Under the pieces are notes generated by a model. The model made no database searches. It was not told the DNA's origin and saw nothing but the letters and a program-made list of their open reading frames with translations. 64,000 nt of DNA from Triglochin maritima (Eukaryota; Streptophyta; Magnoliopsida; Alismatales; Juncaginaceae). This document shows, one piece after another, positions 9,013 through 20,561 of the stretch (position 1 is the stretch's first letter; each line of letters opens with the position of its first letter). Where the stretch lies: the NCBI GenBank assembly GCA_963682175.1, contig OY821775.1, positions 32,858,053-32,922,052 of the forward strand. The letters are read 5' to 3'. Made by a program: the position numbers and the translations under genes.

Positions 9013-9355
9013 GATGATGGCAACCTATATCTTAAACCAACCTAATACTTGAAACATGTATAATTTAACTATGCATATAAATGCTCCCCCTATGGATGTG
9101 CATAGTTTTTCTTGACAATTTCATGTATATTTCAAGTATCCCTAGTCTATTACTTCTCCCCCTTTGACATCCATCAAAAAAATACAATAATCAAAGTAAT
9201 ATATGAATTTAAATTTCTCCCCCATTGACAATTATATATAACTATTTGAGTTCAATTTAGGATGTCATTTGTAATGAAGATGCTCCCCCTAAATTTTGCA
9301 CTTCATTACTCTAATAAAAGATATAACTATTAAGCTCCCCCAATCAATAAGGCTA
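9001..9355 (-). repeat. Repeated polypurine-tract-like modules
   Basis: Six copies of CTCCCCC on the plus strand (near 9001, 9081, 9154, 9217, 9281 and 9335), that is six GGGGGAG purine modules in element orientation, several preceded by A-rich sequence and followed by a short degenerate unit containing GTCAA or TGTC. The 3' region of copia-P (15590-16003) carries the same kind of series. It may offer several plus-strand priming sites. Confidence 0.65.
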
Positions 9356-9680
9356 AATGGAAACAATGAGTATGATTCAAGTTAAGTTCATTTAAGTTTC
9401 AACTTAAGCCTTATTCTAACATCCATTTAAAATTTGACATTTAGAATCAATGGATGTGATAAATGATTTGCAATGAATAGGGATTAATGATTTTCAATGA
9501 ATTGAACTATATGATATGTCAATTAAGCATATGAAGCTAGATTAGAGCTAATTTAACATGAATTGTATAGATAGGAATTTATACCAATGTTGAATTCGAA
9601 TTTAGCTCCAATCTCATTTGGTGATGCAACCGGATTTGAATTTGACTCTTGAGCTCACCCGGTCACCACCAATCTCCTCC

Positions 9681-11322
9681 TCAATCTCCTACAAGAGTAG
9701 ATTTAGGTACCCAAACAACTTTGGGTCCTTGAATGTTAGCTTTGGGAACCCAAACCATTTTGGTTTTGGGAGCCCACACACTTGAGGAACTATGGTTTAC
9801 AACTAAGTGCTTTCCATTTAGAGTAGTGTGAGATACATGGTTTTTCAATTTTGCATTGTATCCTAACCCATGTTTTTGCAAAGATTGTCTTTGACTACCT
9901 AATAGCATGTTAAGCATCTTAGTTCCATGTGTGAATTTTTCTAGATCTTTTCTTAATTGCACATTGCAAGCTTGAAGATCTAATTGTTCACAATCTATAG
10001 GTGTTGCTTTTAATTTATCATAATTTGATGCATAATTTTCTAGTTTAGCAACCACCTCATTCTTCTCATTCATGCATGTTTCAATTTGGCTTTGGAGATC
10101 TTTGATTAACTTTCTAGCATTCTTGTTTTTATCACAAATGATCTCATATTGTTTAACTAAGTCATGGAATGCATTTTGAAGCTCATCATGTGTATAATTT
10201 TCATTATTTGCACTAGAGTTTGAGCTATCACTATAATAAGACTAAGTTGAGCATGAATTACTAGAACAAGAGTTAGAATCCACCTCACTTTGGTCTTCAA
10301 TAGCCATGAAGCATGAGTGAGCCACTTCTCTTCTACTTTGTAAGGAAGAAGACGATGATGATGGTGATGAAGAATCATCCCATGTAGCCTTGTGTGCTTC
10401 CTCCTTCCTTTCTCTTCTCTTGCTCTTCTCCTTTTCTTTTCTCCTCTCCCTTCTCTCCTTTTTCTTCTCCCCTTCTCTTCTCTCATTTTCACTCTCCTCC
10501 CTCTCTTTTTCTCTTTTCTCTTTTCTCACTTCTTCTACCTCTTCTTTCATTCTTTTCTCCTTTATCCCTCTTGAGGTGTTTGAAGAAGTCTTGGGCAAGG
10601 ACCTCAATGTCCTCTTCTTCCACCCTCCTTGGCTCATCAAAATTTGCATGTAATGCCACCACGGAGTTTTTCTTTGATGCTTCCTTCTCTCTTCGATGAC
10701 TCAATTGGAGCTCATAGGCCATGAGATTTCCAATGAGTTCCTCCATCTTCAATTTTGAAAGATCGTGCGATTCTTCAATTGCCACGACCTTGTCTTCCCA
10801 ATCGTTGCTCAATGACCGGAGGAATTTTCGAGTCATCTCTCCTTCATTTATCCTTCTTCCAAGAATCAAAAGAGAGTTAGTGATATCGGTGAAGCGAGTG
10901 TTCATGTCGCTTATGTTCTCACCGATTTGCATAGAAAATATTTCATATTTATGCATGAGGAGACTTATCCTAGTTTCTTTGGTTTTGCTATCACCCTCAT
11001 GATGCATTTGTAACCTATGCCATATTTCATTTGCACTTTCACATCCCCTAATTCTATTGTATTCTCCCTCATTAAGGCCACAATAAAGAATATTCGTAAT
11101 TTTTGAATTCATTTCAATTTCTTTCATTTGAGCCCTAGATAGAGAATCTAAATCATCTTCATTTGGGGGTATGTATGGATTTTGAATAAACTTCCAATAC
11201 TTAAGGTCATTTGATATTAAAAAGATTTTCATTCTATTTTTCCAATAATCATAATTTGACCCATTAAGCAAAGGAGGCCTTGTGGTGCATAAACCCTCTA
11301 AGTGATTAGATGTTGAAGCCAT
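9681..11322 (-). pseudogene. copia Gag of copia-N, frameshifted
   Basis: Homologue of the gag at 4874-6491. The N-terminal 277-residue frame (11322-10489) carries the DUF4219/UBN2-type domain (NGSNYDYWKNRMK, LYCGLNEGEYNRI, EIWHRLQMHHEGD, then NLMAYELQL). The frame is lost inside the Lys/Glu/Arg-rich low-complexity linker near 10500-10640. The rest lies in another frame (10649 down to 9681) with one TAG at 10242-10244, and ends in a coiled coil and a VWVPKANIQGPKVVWVPKS tail. No zinc knuckle and no pol follow. Given near-identical LTRs, the element probably moved on proteins supplied in trans, or broke very recently. Confidence 0.85.
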
Positions 11323-11360
11323 GCTAAAATTACGGTAAAGTAATGAAATTTAGCTAACAA

Positions 11361-11373
11361 GGCTCTGATACCA
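11361..11373 (-). other. Primer binding site of copia-N (initiator Met tRNA type)
   Basis: TGGTATCAGAGCC on the minus strand, two bases inside the 5' LTR end at 11376. It is the same class as the site at 4824. Confidence 0.9.
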
Positions 11374-11375
11374 AA

Positions 11376-12890
11376 TGTAGGATCGTGTGGGTTATGGTCC
11401 ACTAATCACTATTAATCTAATCCCTAACTAATCAAGCAATAAACGCAGCGGAAACAAATTTAAAAACAAGTAGGGAAATTAACAGAAAATGCAAACCACA
11501 AAGAGACACGACGTTTTTATAGAGGTTCGGCACCCCACCCGGGTCCTAGTCCTCTCTTGTAAGCTCCGCTCGACTCCGCGAGCTCCGCCTACGTCTTCAC
11601 TATCTACTCCCCGTTCCGGGCCGGGAGAGAACGCCTTTACACCACAAGCAACACGAACAACCCTCGCTTGCTTGAATTCTTCCTCTCACAATCCGAGAGG
11701 GACACTTCGGGCTTTCACCGAAGTCCTTGCTTCTTTTGACAACACTTGTAACTGAGTGGGATTCACTCTCTAATTGAGCACAACAATTGCTAGATGATTG
11801 TATGATGAAGGATGTGGAAATTAGGCTTTGGAATCACTAATTGGGAGCTTTGAGGTTGTGGAAAATCTCACTATAAGTTTGACACTTTGGAGTTGTGAAT
11901 CTTGTTGAAAACTAAGTGTGAACCTCTATTTATAAGCTCCTAAAGATTTCTAGCCGTTTGGACAAGATTTGATTGGGTTTTGTGTAGGATACACAAAACA
12001 GAAAATCGGGTTCAGAAATCTGTCCAGAAACGGTCGACCGAAAGGTGTATCGTTCGACCGAACCCTTAAGTCTGTTGATGGATCGGTTGACCGAACATAG
12101 GTACTGGTCGACCGAATCACTTAAGTTCTATAGGTCAACGGTCGACCGAACTGGTACCGGTTGACCGAACTACTGGGTTCGGTAAAGAGAAATCTTGATC
12201 GGTTGGACAAACTTGTGTCGACCGATAGCAGGTAGATTTTACCTATTTGAACGGTCGACCGAACTAGACAAATGGTTCGACCGGTTCTAATGTATATGGG
12301 GGTGTATATTGAGAAAAATGTGTATACGACCGTTGTATAATACGACAAATAAAATGGTCGTATTTTTACCAAAAACAGCAAACGAAACGGTCGACCGAAG
12401 GTCTACCGGTCGACCGAACAGGTCTGGGTAATCGGTTAAATAGATGTGTGATCGGTTGAACGGATTGGTCTGGTATAACAAAAATTGTGTATAACCGGTC
12501 GACCGAAAGGTGAACGGTCGACCGAACTCAGGCAGACTGGTGACCAATGTTTTAGGTGTTTAGGTGATCTAATGGAGTCCAAATTATATGATATTTTGTG
12601 TGTGACTCCTAAAAGGAACCTAGTGTGTGAATGCATGCATATTAGCTTAAGTTATGCTCAATTTACATAAGTTCCTAATTCTCAAAGAAAGGTAAAATTA
12701 CATGTCTTCAATCCTAGCTTGATTACATGTCTTGACTTGATTTTTCTTCTTTCTTGAGTCTTGATCACCTGTAGATGTTAGCACAATACAACATGTATAC
12801 TATTATACTACATGTGCTAATCTACATGTCCTTATTAAGATTAGGTTTAATTACATCATCAAAATACGGATTAAGGCCAAAAAGCCAACA
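11376..12890 (-). mobile_element. 5' LTR of copia-N
   Basis: 1515 bp. Differences from the 3' LTR that I see are G-run and T-run single-base indels and eight substitutions, for example CACGTCG/CACGACG, ACGATCG/ACGACCG, AAACGGT/AAATGGT and GTGTTAA/GTGCTAA. The TATA box is at 11926-11934. The palindrome array is at 12031-12527 with the same members as in the other LTR. Confidence 0.95.
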
Positions 12891-12895
12891 GAAAG

Positions 12896-13878
12896 GTCCC
12901 AAAATTTTCTTGAACATGATGCATTAGGATATCTAGTATACTGGCTTTAGGTCTTATCGAGTGGTAGGGATGCACCCCGGTCTTCCCTCGGAGGCCAAGT
13001 AATCATAGGGTTTCGATACTCAAACAAGTAAAGAAGTCCACCCTGAACCTAGTGAGTCAAGTAATTTGTGTCTGTTAGTATAAGGAAGTTTGTCGTAGTA
13101 AGGGACCCTTAAAATCTTGTTGTGAAACTTTAAATGTAGGGTTTTGGTTCCCATGTAGATAATAAATAAGTGGTGTTCTCTCTTATCGCACGACTCCTAT
13201 CACTCGGGAAATTAGGTCCGAGGGGACTTAGTGCCTAGTGCTTTCGAATCATCTGACTTGGGATGCACCGACCGAACTCCCGTTACACGGGTAGTAGGGA
13301 TCACCCTATGTGGAGATTTGGGGAAGGTGTACGTGATAGTGTAAGTCCTCACAGGTAATGATGCACGAAACCCGACCTTGGGAGAATCAAACACCAATTA
13401 GTGTAAATCACAATGTTCCAACAAGAAGAAAAAAAGGAAGACTAATAAGAACGTTAATGGACTTTACACTTTTTATCACTTGAGGATGTTAAGGTTGCAT
13501 ATGTCAGTCACTTAAGTCCTTAACTAACTTGCACGAACGGTTCATTAGGCTAGGTGTGTGGGCGGATTACATATATAAAGTCGGCCCGTAGAATTATCGT
13601 GTCCGATGATCAACGAAAATGAGTCTATCGAGTAGTGTTACTAGGTTGAATAATGCATCTATGTTCGGATTTTGTGGGTGTATCCGCTGAAAACCCTTAG
13701 GAGACAACACTCCTCTTTGGCGACAATGGGTTTAATGGCTTGTTGCACATGCTAAGTGCAACCGTGATTCCTACGAAAGTGAGTTAAGATTTCCCTATTT
13801 TACGAATGATTTTTCCTTTCTTTCATTTTTCGTTTTTTTGTTTTGCTTGGGACTAGCAAAAGTTAAGTGTGGGGTATT
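12896..13878 (+). other. Athila A1 3' noncoding region and polypurine tract
   Basis: Continues A1 after the nested insertion. The second half (13430-13878) is colinear with 23880-24329 upstream of the LTR at 24330 (shared: GGAGACAACA, TTCGGATTTTGTGGGT, ACTTGTTGCAC). It ends in AAGTGTGGGGTAT, the likely polypurine tract, directly before the LTR. No protein frame is recognised. Noncoding 3' regions of this kind are usual in Athila elements. Confidence 0.7.
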
Positions 13879-15332
13879 TGATTAACATTATATCATGCAT
13901 ATATTTGTGTCTTATATCATCTATTTTTAACCTAAGCAATGCTACATAACGAGTTTTATGTTTAAGTTTTAGGAATAAAAAAAGTGAGAAGAAGAGACAC
14001 AAAAAGCACTTGAAAGCAAGAAAAAGGACTGAATTGTGAGACTTATGGACTGATACGCAAGGGGGAAGGACCCGGATGTAAACCAGAAGGACCAATAAGC
14101 AAATGTAAAAACTCCACACCATCATGGGGAGTATTTTGGCAATTAGATCCGGGCCTAAACTCCAATAACCGATCCGAGTGCACCCCATGTGAAGAATTGA
14201 AGAACTAAAGAAGATATCCGAAAATGGGTCGAATTTGGGAAAAAGAGACCGCCAATTGGTGGATTGGGTTATGTGTTTTTGTCTATTTTGGGAAAGTTTC
14301 ATTAGTCCCACATCGGGGGATTGTCCCAGGTTACCTTTTTCTATGACTATAAATAGAACTCTTCCTCCTCCCTTGTAATACTACCCATTGCTTGGTGGCA
14401 TTCTCTCTACTTAGAGTGAGCCTTGGTGAAAAACTCATGTGGAGAAGAATGCTACTTGTAATGTGAGTCTTGTAAATAAAATAATTTTTTAGTTTGTTTT
14501 TAATCTTCTCTCTCTTTTAATTCTTGCATGCTTAGTTTAATTTCATTTTGTCTTCTTTTCTTATTGAGTAGTGAGTAGTTTCATCGCCCTTTGGGGGGTG
14601 GAGATTATGTAAATATATGTTGTGAAGTTTTGATGTTTGATGAATTTTTGATTGTGTAGACTTGAATGTTTGTATGCTCATCGGGGGTGTTTTAATCATC
14701 TACATGTTGGGGGATTTTTTATGAATTTTGCCATAAGATTTAGACACTTCCCATGCTTAGTTTCCTCATGTTTATTGACTGAAATTTCCTGTTGAATATG
14801 CTACATGTTAGTTAAGTATTTGTATTTGTGGTTGCTTGCTTGATTGACTGAAGAGACTTTGTTTTGATAAGTTTTGCCATAAGATTTAGACATATCCCAT
14901 GCCTAACTTTGTTCTTCACATGAGTTTATGGTTTTTGATGAGTCTTGCCATATCTTTAGACACTTCTCATGCTGAGCCTAATCTTATGATAACCAAGTAG
15001 TAATTGTTGATACGTTGTGTGAATGGATTGATAGGTTTTGCCACATCTTTAGGCACTTCCTATGCATGAAAACACACACACACGACACACACATACATGC
15101 GTGATTCATCACTTATTGCACTTCATATGTGCACACACTCCACCCCTTAGGGGTTTCTCTTCCTTATTTCCATTCTTTCGTTGCTTTCTTTCGCATAATC
15201 AAATCTCTTTCCCTTTTTTCGCCACTTGATTTCTGACAAACCAGAGGCTACTCACCTCCCCATGGATCGAGTCGTACTTCCCACCGCTTCATCGTGGCCG
15301 TGCACTTGCGGTAATTTATAAAATGTTTAACA
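13879..15332 (+). mobile_element. 3' LTR of Athila A1
   Basis: 1454 bp, TGATTAACAT to TTTAACA. Landmarks shared with the other family members are one palindrome half near 14247, TTAGTCCCACATCGGGGGATT, CTATAAATAG at 14348-14357 (TATA box), the TTGCTTGGTGGCATTCTCTC block after it, a degenerate internal duplication around 14720-15070 with the repeated words TTTTGCCATA and ACACTTCCCATGC, and GTGCACTTGCGG near the end. Confidence 0.9.
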
Positions 15333-15337
15333 AGGTA

Positions 15338-16003
15338 CTTGAAAGAAGATGGGACATTGGTAGTGGCCGGCCAAGCATGAATGTCGAATATCAAGTCGGA
15401 TGCACTATCGAAAGGGCAATTGGAACCACAATTGAGGAATGCGAGTAAGGTAACAATCTTTAATCCTCCTAAGCATATAGATTTGGTTCCAATATGAATT
15501 TGAATGCTTAATTGTCATATCATCCTTTTGAGAATTACATCCCATGCTTAATTGTCAAACTTTTAATGGATGTAGAAATGGGAGATGAACATCATATGCT
15601 TGTATGTCCATATTTAATAGATGTCAAAAGGGCGGAGAATCATATCCCACACTTAATTGTCAAATTTTAATGGATGTCAAAGGGGAGAATAAAAAAATTG
15701 ACCTTAATTGATATACCTATTCATATTTATAGGGGGAGATTAATGAATATCATTTAGATGGAGTAATGAGTTGCAAAATTAAGGGGGAGAAAATTCATTA
15801 CATTAGATGAGGGGAGAGGAAATTAGACATCTCTTGATCATATCGTTTAAATTTTGATTGATGTCAAAGGGGGAGAAGAAACATGAAATTGAAATAATTG
15901 AACAACAACTGTGCACATTCATAGGGGGGCATCATATATGCATGGTTTATACATTTAAATTTCAAGTATTAAGATATAGGTTGCCATCATAAAAAAGGGT
16001 GAT
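15338..16003 (+). other. 3' internal region and polypurine tract of copia-P
   Basis: Host element sequence after the A1 insertion. It aligns with the copia-N 3' region (ATTGGTAGTGGCCGG against ATTGGTGGTGACCGG) and has a similar length (about 0.65 kb), with several GGGGGAG modules. It ends in AAAAAAGGGTGAT, the polypurine tract of the LTR at 16004. Since both copies pass from gag to this region without pol, the deletion is ancestral to the subfamily. Confidence 0.75.
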
Positions 16004-17379
16004 TGTTGGCCTTAAACCTTGTTTTGATGATTTCATCAACGTAATCTTAATCACAACAAAATCTAGAGTAGCACACATAATGCATACAAGATATATTGTT
16101 TTGTGCTAACATCTACAGGTGATCAAGATTCAAGGAAGAATGAAATCAAGCCAAGACATGTAATCAAGCTTATTAAAGACATGGAATTTTACCTTTTATT
16201 TGAGTCTTACGAATCTATGTAATTCTGAGCATACAAGAGTTAAAATCCATTCACATACACACTAAGGAACCTATAGAAGTCAGATACAAATTTCTATATT
16301 AATCGATTGCAATAGGTAACCCAATTCCATAGGACAACCAAGTTTAATGAAATGTCTGCACCCAAACGGATGATTGATCTTGTTACAGTCGATCGGTTTA
16401 CAAGTGCAATCTTAACCATGGTTTGGATGATCAACTTTTACCTTCCAGTTGACTGATTGTCCCTATTTTTCGGATGACCGTTAACCTTGTCGTATTATAC
16501 AACATTGTATTCGTATTTTTATCCAACCCCCAATAACATATTTATCCACCGGTCAACCGTTTACCTTGAAACGATCGACCGTTTGAAGACACCAAAAGTG
16601 CATGTCAGTTTTGGTTGACCGGACCATCAATATGTGTTGAACCGATAGATCTTTAAAGCTTCGCCAAACCCAGATTTCTGTCGACCATCCCTTTTTCGCT
16701 CAATCATGCACTTAAGTAATAGACCAAATAGGTTCGACCGAAGCTTAATGTGGTTCGAACGTTTCCTTACTCTTAAGGAAACGGTCGACCATTGGGGGAC
16801 AAAATTGCTGAACTTCAATTTCTGATTTGTGTATGCTATAAAACTTTAGGAGCTTAGAAATAGAGGTTCCTCAATCTTACTTAGAGAACCCTCCCACTTC
16901 CAATTGTTTGATAAACTAGAGAGGATTCTCAAATCTTCAAATCCCAAAATCCTACACTCCAAGCCTAAACTTCATCACTTGATAAATTTCCTAATAATAC
17001 TCAAGTGTGCTCAAGGTATAGAGTGTTGTGATCAACTCAAATTGTTCACAAAGAAGTAAAGGTTTTGGTGAAAGCCCGAAGCATCCCTCTCCGATTGTGA
17101 GAGGAGGTTTCAAGTTTGGCGATGGTATTCGTAATCTTGAAGTGTAAAGAAATTCTCTACCAGGCCAGAATGGGGAGTGGATAGTAAGTTGTGAGCGGAG
17201 CTTGCAAGAGGGAAGTAAGACCCGGTGGTGGATCTGAACCTCTATAAAAAACAATTTCCATTGTGGTTTGAATAATATTTTTTACTTGTTTTATTTGTTT
17301 GTTTCCGTTGCATCTCTTGTTTAATCAAGTAGAGAATTAACTGAGTGATTAGATTAATTAGAGCCCATCGATCCTAACA
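16004..17379 (+). mobile_element. 3' LTR of copia-P (copy C2)
   Basis: 1376 bp, TGTTGGC to GATCCTAACA, preceded by a polypurine tract. It is colinear with C1 and a few percent diverged from it. The U3 carries decayed GGTCGACC motifs (16380-16800). Its final A is the A of the ATG of the LINE frame that follows, so the right flank of copia-P is LINE DNA. Confidence 0.9.
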
Positions 17380-18515
17380 TGGACAAGAGTACTATTGTTT
17401 TCTTGATGGATACCTCCGACTCCAGCCACTTGTGCCCGAGGGGAAATATCATTACTAGATCGAGGGCTATGAGGGATAAGACAAGCATGAGGGGCTTGGG
17501 TAGGTTCGAGGCTCTTGCTGATCTTAAGGGAAGAGGGAATGAAGAAGAAATTGCTAACAAGCAAGTGGATGTAGAAAGCACAATTGGAGCTCCCTTTCAG
17601 CGAGTGGGTGGGAAAAAGAGGAATGGAAGCAAGGTGTTGTCTCCACCACCTCTGGTGTATCTTGAGGTACTTTCACTACAACCTGAGGCATTCCGTGCTA
17701 TTTGGGAGAGGGGGCTGCAAGAACAAAAGGCAAATCGGGGCGGTAAGGGATGAAAGTCCCATATAGCAAAGCCATGAATGTACTCGTGTGGAATGTGCGC
17801 AATGCAAATCTCACCAGCCATGTGCACATGATTCGGGGAAGAATAAAGGAGGTGAAAGAGGACATTGTGTGCCTCGTCCAACACAAAGTGAAGCTTAAGA
17901 AGATTGAGCACTTTTGGAAAGTAATTTGGGGGCATGAGTGGGCGTCAAACAACATGGTGATCAACTCCGATAGAATTCTTATCTTGTGGAATGAGCTGAA
18001 TGTGGACCTTAGGGTCACTTATGAAACCGTACAAATGCTGCAGCTGGAGGGTAGAGAGAAAAGAAATGGGAAAAATTTAGTTATCATGGCGGACTATGCT
18101 GAAAACGGGCATGTGGAGCTGCAGTCGCTTTGCAAAGATCTTGGTCGAGCCACCCTTCCAGACTCCATGCCTTGGCTGGTTTATGGTGACTTCAATTGCA
18201 TTAGGAATGCAAATGAGAGGGGGGGGGCTTAACTTGGTGGCTATTGATGAGTTCAATGCTTGTGTAGACCGACTTCAGCTTCTTGATGTCCCTTCAACCG
18301 GTGGAGAGTTTAGATGGCCTAATTCTTCACATGGGGAGGAATTTATTGAGACACGCATTTATAGAATCTTCAAGTCTCATGTGTGGTTAAAAGCTTTCCT
18401 TGATACCTTCTATGTTGTGGGGGATAGGGACTTGAGTGATCACTCCATGCTCATCATGGCCATGGAGAAAGAGGGCCCTGATAAGAAGCAGATGTTTAAA
18501 TTTGTGAATTTTTAG
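17379..18515 (+). pseudogene. LINE ORF1 tail and APE-type endonuclease, copy 2
   Basis: ORF1 tail at 17379-17753 overlaps the ORF2 start at 17750 through ATGA. The endonuclease has MNVLVWNVR and VYGDFN, then a frameshift in a nine-G run (18220-18228; seven G in copy 1), and continues as LNLVAIDEFNACVDRL to SDHSMLIMAMEKEG. Two positions expected to be catalytic acids differ from copy 1: VCLVQHK (Gln for Glu) and ETRIYRIF (Tyr for Asp). With the frameshift this copy cannot nick DNA. Confidence 0.8.
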
Positions 18516-19199
18516 GTTGAACATGAGATGTTGAAGGATGTTGTGAAGGAGGAGTGGGCTACGAGGGTGGAAGGCACTCACATGTTTAGATTGACGGCAA
18601 AGCTTAATGGTGTGAAGGAAGCATTGAAGAAGTGGAGTGAGGAGACCTTTGGCAATGTTGAACGGAGAGTAGGCGAATCCCAGCTTTCGCTTGCTGAAAT
18701 CAGGAAACAACTCGAGGAACACCCAAGAGATGAGAGCCTCCTACAATGGGAGGGTCATTGTAAGGAGGAGCTGGACCGAGCTTTGGTGGAGGAGGCATTA
18801 TTGAGGCAGAAATCAAGGGTACGATGGCTACACGAAGGTGACCGAAATTTGAGATTTTTCCATGATTCCCTTAGAGTGAGGAGAGCCACCAACAATGTGA
18901 GGAGAGTGAGTGCTGAAGGGGTGGTCTATCGGATGAGCAAGCTATCCGGGAGGCCTTTCGGAGGCGTTATTCTAACTTGTTTGCTAGTGATTTTCAGGTA
19001 CAACATATTGATCCCTTGTTATGTCTTTCCTAGGTGGGGGAGGATGAGACACATGCACTAATCCAGCCATTGGATATGAAGGAACTTGAAAAGGCGGTGA
19101 AGCATTCGAATGTGACAAATCCCCAGGACCGGATGGTTTTAATGCAAAATTCTTCAAAGCTTCTTGGGATTTTGTGAAGGGTGACTTGTTCAAAGCTGC

Positions 19200-19905
19200 C
19201 AACTCCTTCATGAGGAGTGGGAAGCTACTAAAATGAGTCAACTATACATCTATTATTATCATTCCAAAGAAGAGAACGCTCGCCACGGTTGATGATTATT
19301 GACCCATCTCTTTGTGCAATATGGTATACCGGTTCTTGTTGAAGATTTTGGCAAAGCGATTGAAGGTGCTTCTTCCGAGCTTGGTTGGGGAAACACAAAG
19401 TGCATTTGTGAGGGGAAGGTCGATAAGTGACAACATTTTACTCCCTCACGAGATATGCCACAATCGGCACTAGGGAGAAGAAGGGGGCGGATGTGTTTGA
19501 AACTGGATCTTAGGAAGGCCTATGAATCTATCTTATGGCAATTCCTTGAGGAAGTACTACAGAGGTTTGGTTTCCCAGCCCACATGTGTAAGATTATGTT
19601 GGCATGTGTCCGGGCATCATTAGTGCTCATGGTGAATGGCGCAAACTCACTACCATTTCGCGTAACAAATGGTTTACGTTAAGGGGACCCGCTGGCCCCC
19701 TATATTTTTGTCCTTTGTATGGAGGTGCTTATGTCTATGTTCAGAAAGGAGGTGGAGAGGGGTACCCTCACAAGGTGCGGGGATATTCAGGTATCACATC
19801 TTCTTTTTGTGGATGATGTCATGGTCTTTGCTGCGGCTTCTAGAGCAAAAGCGACGGTTTTCAAGCGCATCCTTATGGAGTTTTCAACTACCTCGACGTT
19901 GTAGC
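19200..19905 (+). pseudogene. LINE reverse transcriptase domain, decayed
   Basis: Non-LTR reverse transcriptase recognised in pieces in three frames: PKKRTLATVDDY and PISLCNMVYRFLLKILAKRL (fingers), GETQSAFVRGRSISDNI, a KLDLRKAYES block (LKLDLRKAYESILWQFLEEV near 19500), then SHLLFVDDVMVF at 19794-19830, the FADD-type catalytic box, with Val in place of Ala. The many stops and frame changes make it non-functional. Confidence 0.8.
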
Positions 19906-20561
19906 TGAACACATAAAGAGTCAAATATTCAAGGGGGGAGAAGCAAATGAGGGCACCTGGATTTGTGCACATCTAGGCATGGAGAGAGTTGCTTTCCCGG
20001 TCATGTATTTATGCCTCCCACTCTTCTCCTCATGACTAGGGAGACACCAATGCATGGGGCTGAGCAGCAAGGTGCAGCAGTGGCTTAGCATGTTGAAAAG
20101 GAACTTTCTTTTGATGGTGGGTCGTGTAGAGTCGGTAAGAGTGTGCTTGTGTCTATGAGCATCTATTGGACATCGAATTTTCTTATTCGGCAGAATGTTT
20201 TGAAGGAAGTGGAAAGAATCATGACCCACTTTGTATGGGGAGGCCCTACAAAGTGGGTGGCTATAGCTTGGAAAGATATTTGCACACCGAAGAAGGAGGG
20301 TGGTTTGGGACTTTGGAGGCTTCAGGATTAGAATTTTACTGGCATGTTGTGCCTCCTTTGGCTGGTCGTGGAGGGTGGTAGCTCACTTTGGGTTCGTTGC
20401 ATGAGAAGGAAGTACTTAAGGAACCACAATATATGGTTAGCAAGGCCACCATCTGTTTGCTCTTGGGTGTGGTAGGGCATCTTGAGTGTCCGAGAGTTGG
20501 CAAAGGATAAGATCCAATACGAAGTGGGAGATGTGGCAGAAATACGGTTCTTCACCGATCC

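Larger units (their letters stand above)
7483..12890 (-). mobile_element. Young gag-only copia element copia-N
   Basis: A structurally complete LTR element of 5.4 kb on the minus strand with 5-bp target duplications GAAAG at 7478-7482 and 12891-12895. In element orientation it has a 5' LTR (12890 to 11376), a primer binding site (11373-11361), gag (11322-9681), a pyrimidine/purine-rich 3' region, a polypurine tract (9012-9001) and a 3' LTR (8999 to 7483). I count 8 substitutions and 2 single-base indels between the two LTRs (about 0.5%), so it inserted recently. It lacks protease, integrase, reverse transcriptase and RNase H and must use enzymes supplied by another element. Confidence 0.95.
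6492..15332 (+). mobile_element. Athila-like Ty3-gypsy element A1 (deleted, with a nested copia)
   Basis: Starts TGATTGAAAT and ends TTTAACA. It is flanked by the perfect 5-bp target duplication AGGTA at 6487-6491 and 15333-15337. Contents are a truncated 5' LTR (6492-7036), a noncoding 3' internal region (7037-7482 and 12896-13878) and a full 3' LTR (13879-15332). The copia-N element sits at 7483-12890. All of gag and pol is gone, so A1 itself is only about 3.4 kb. It interrupts copia-P at the end of its gag. Confidence 0.9.
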
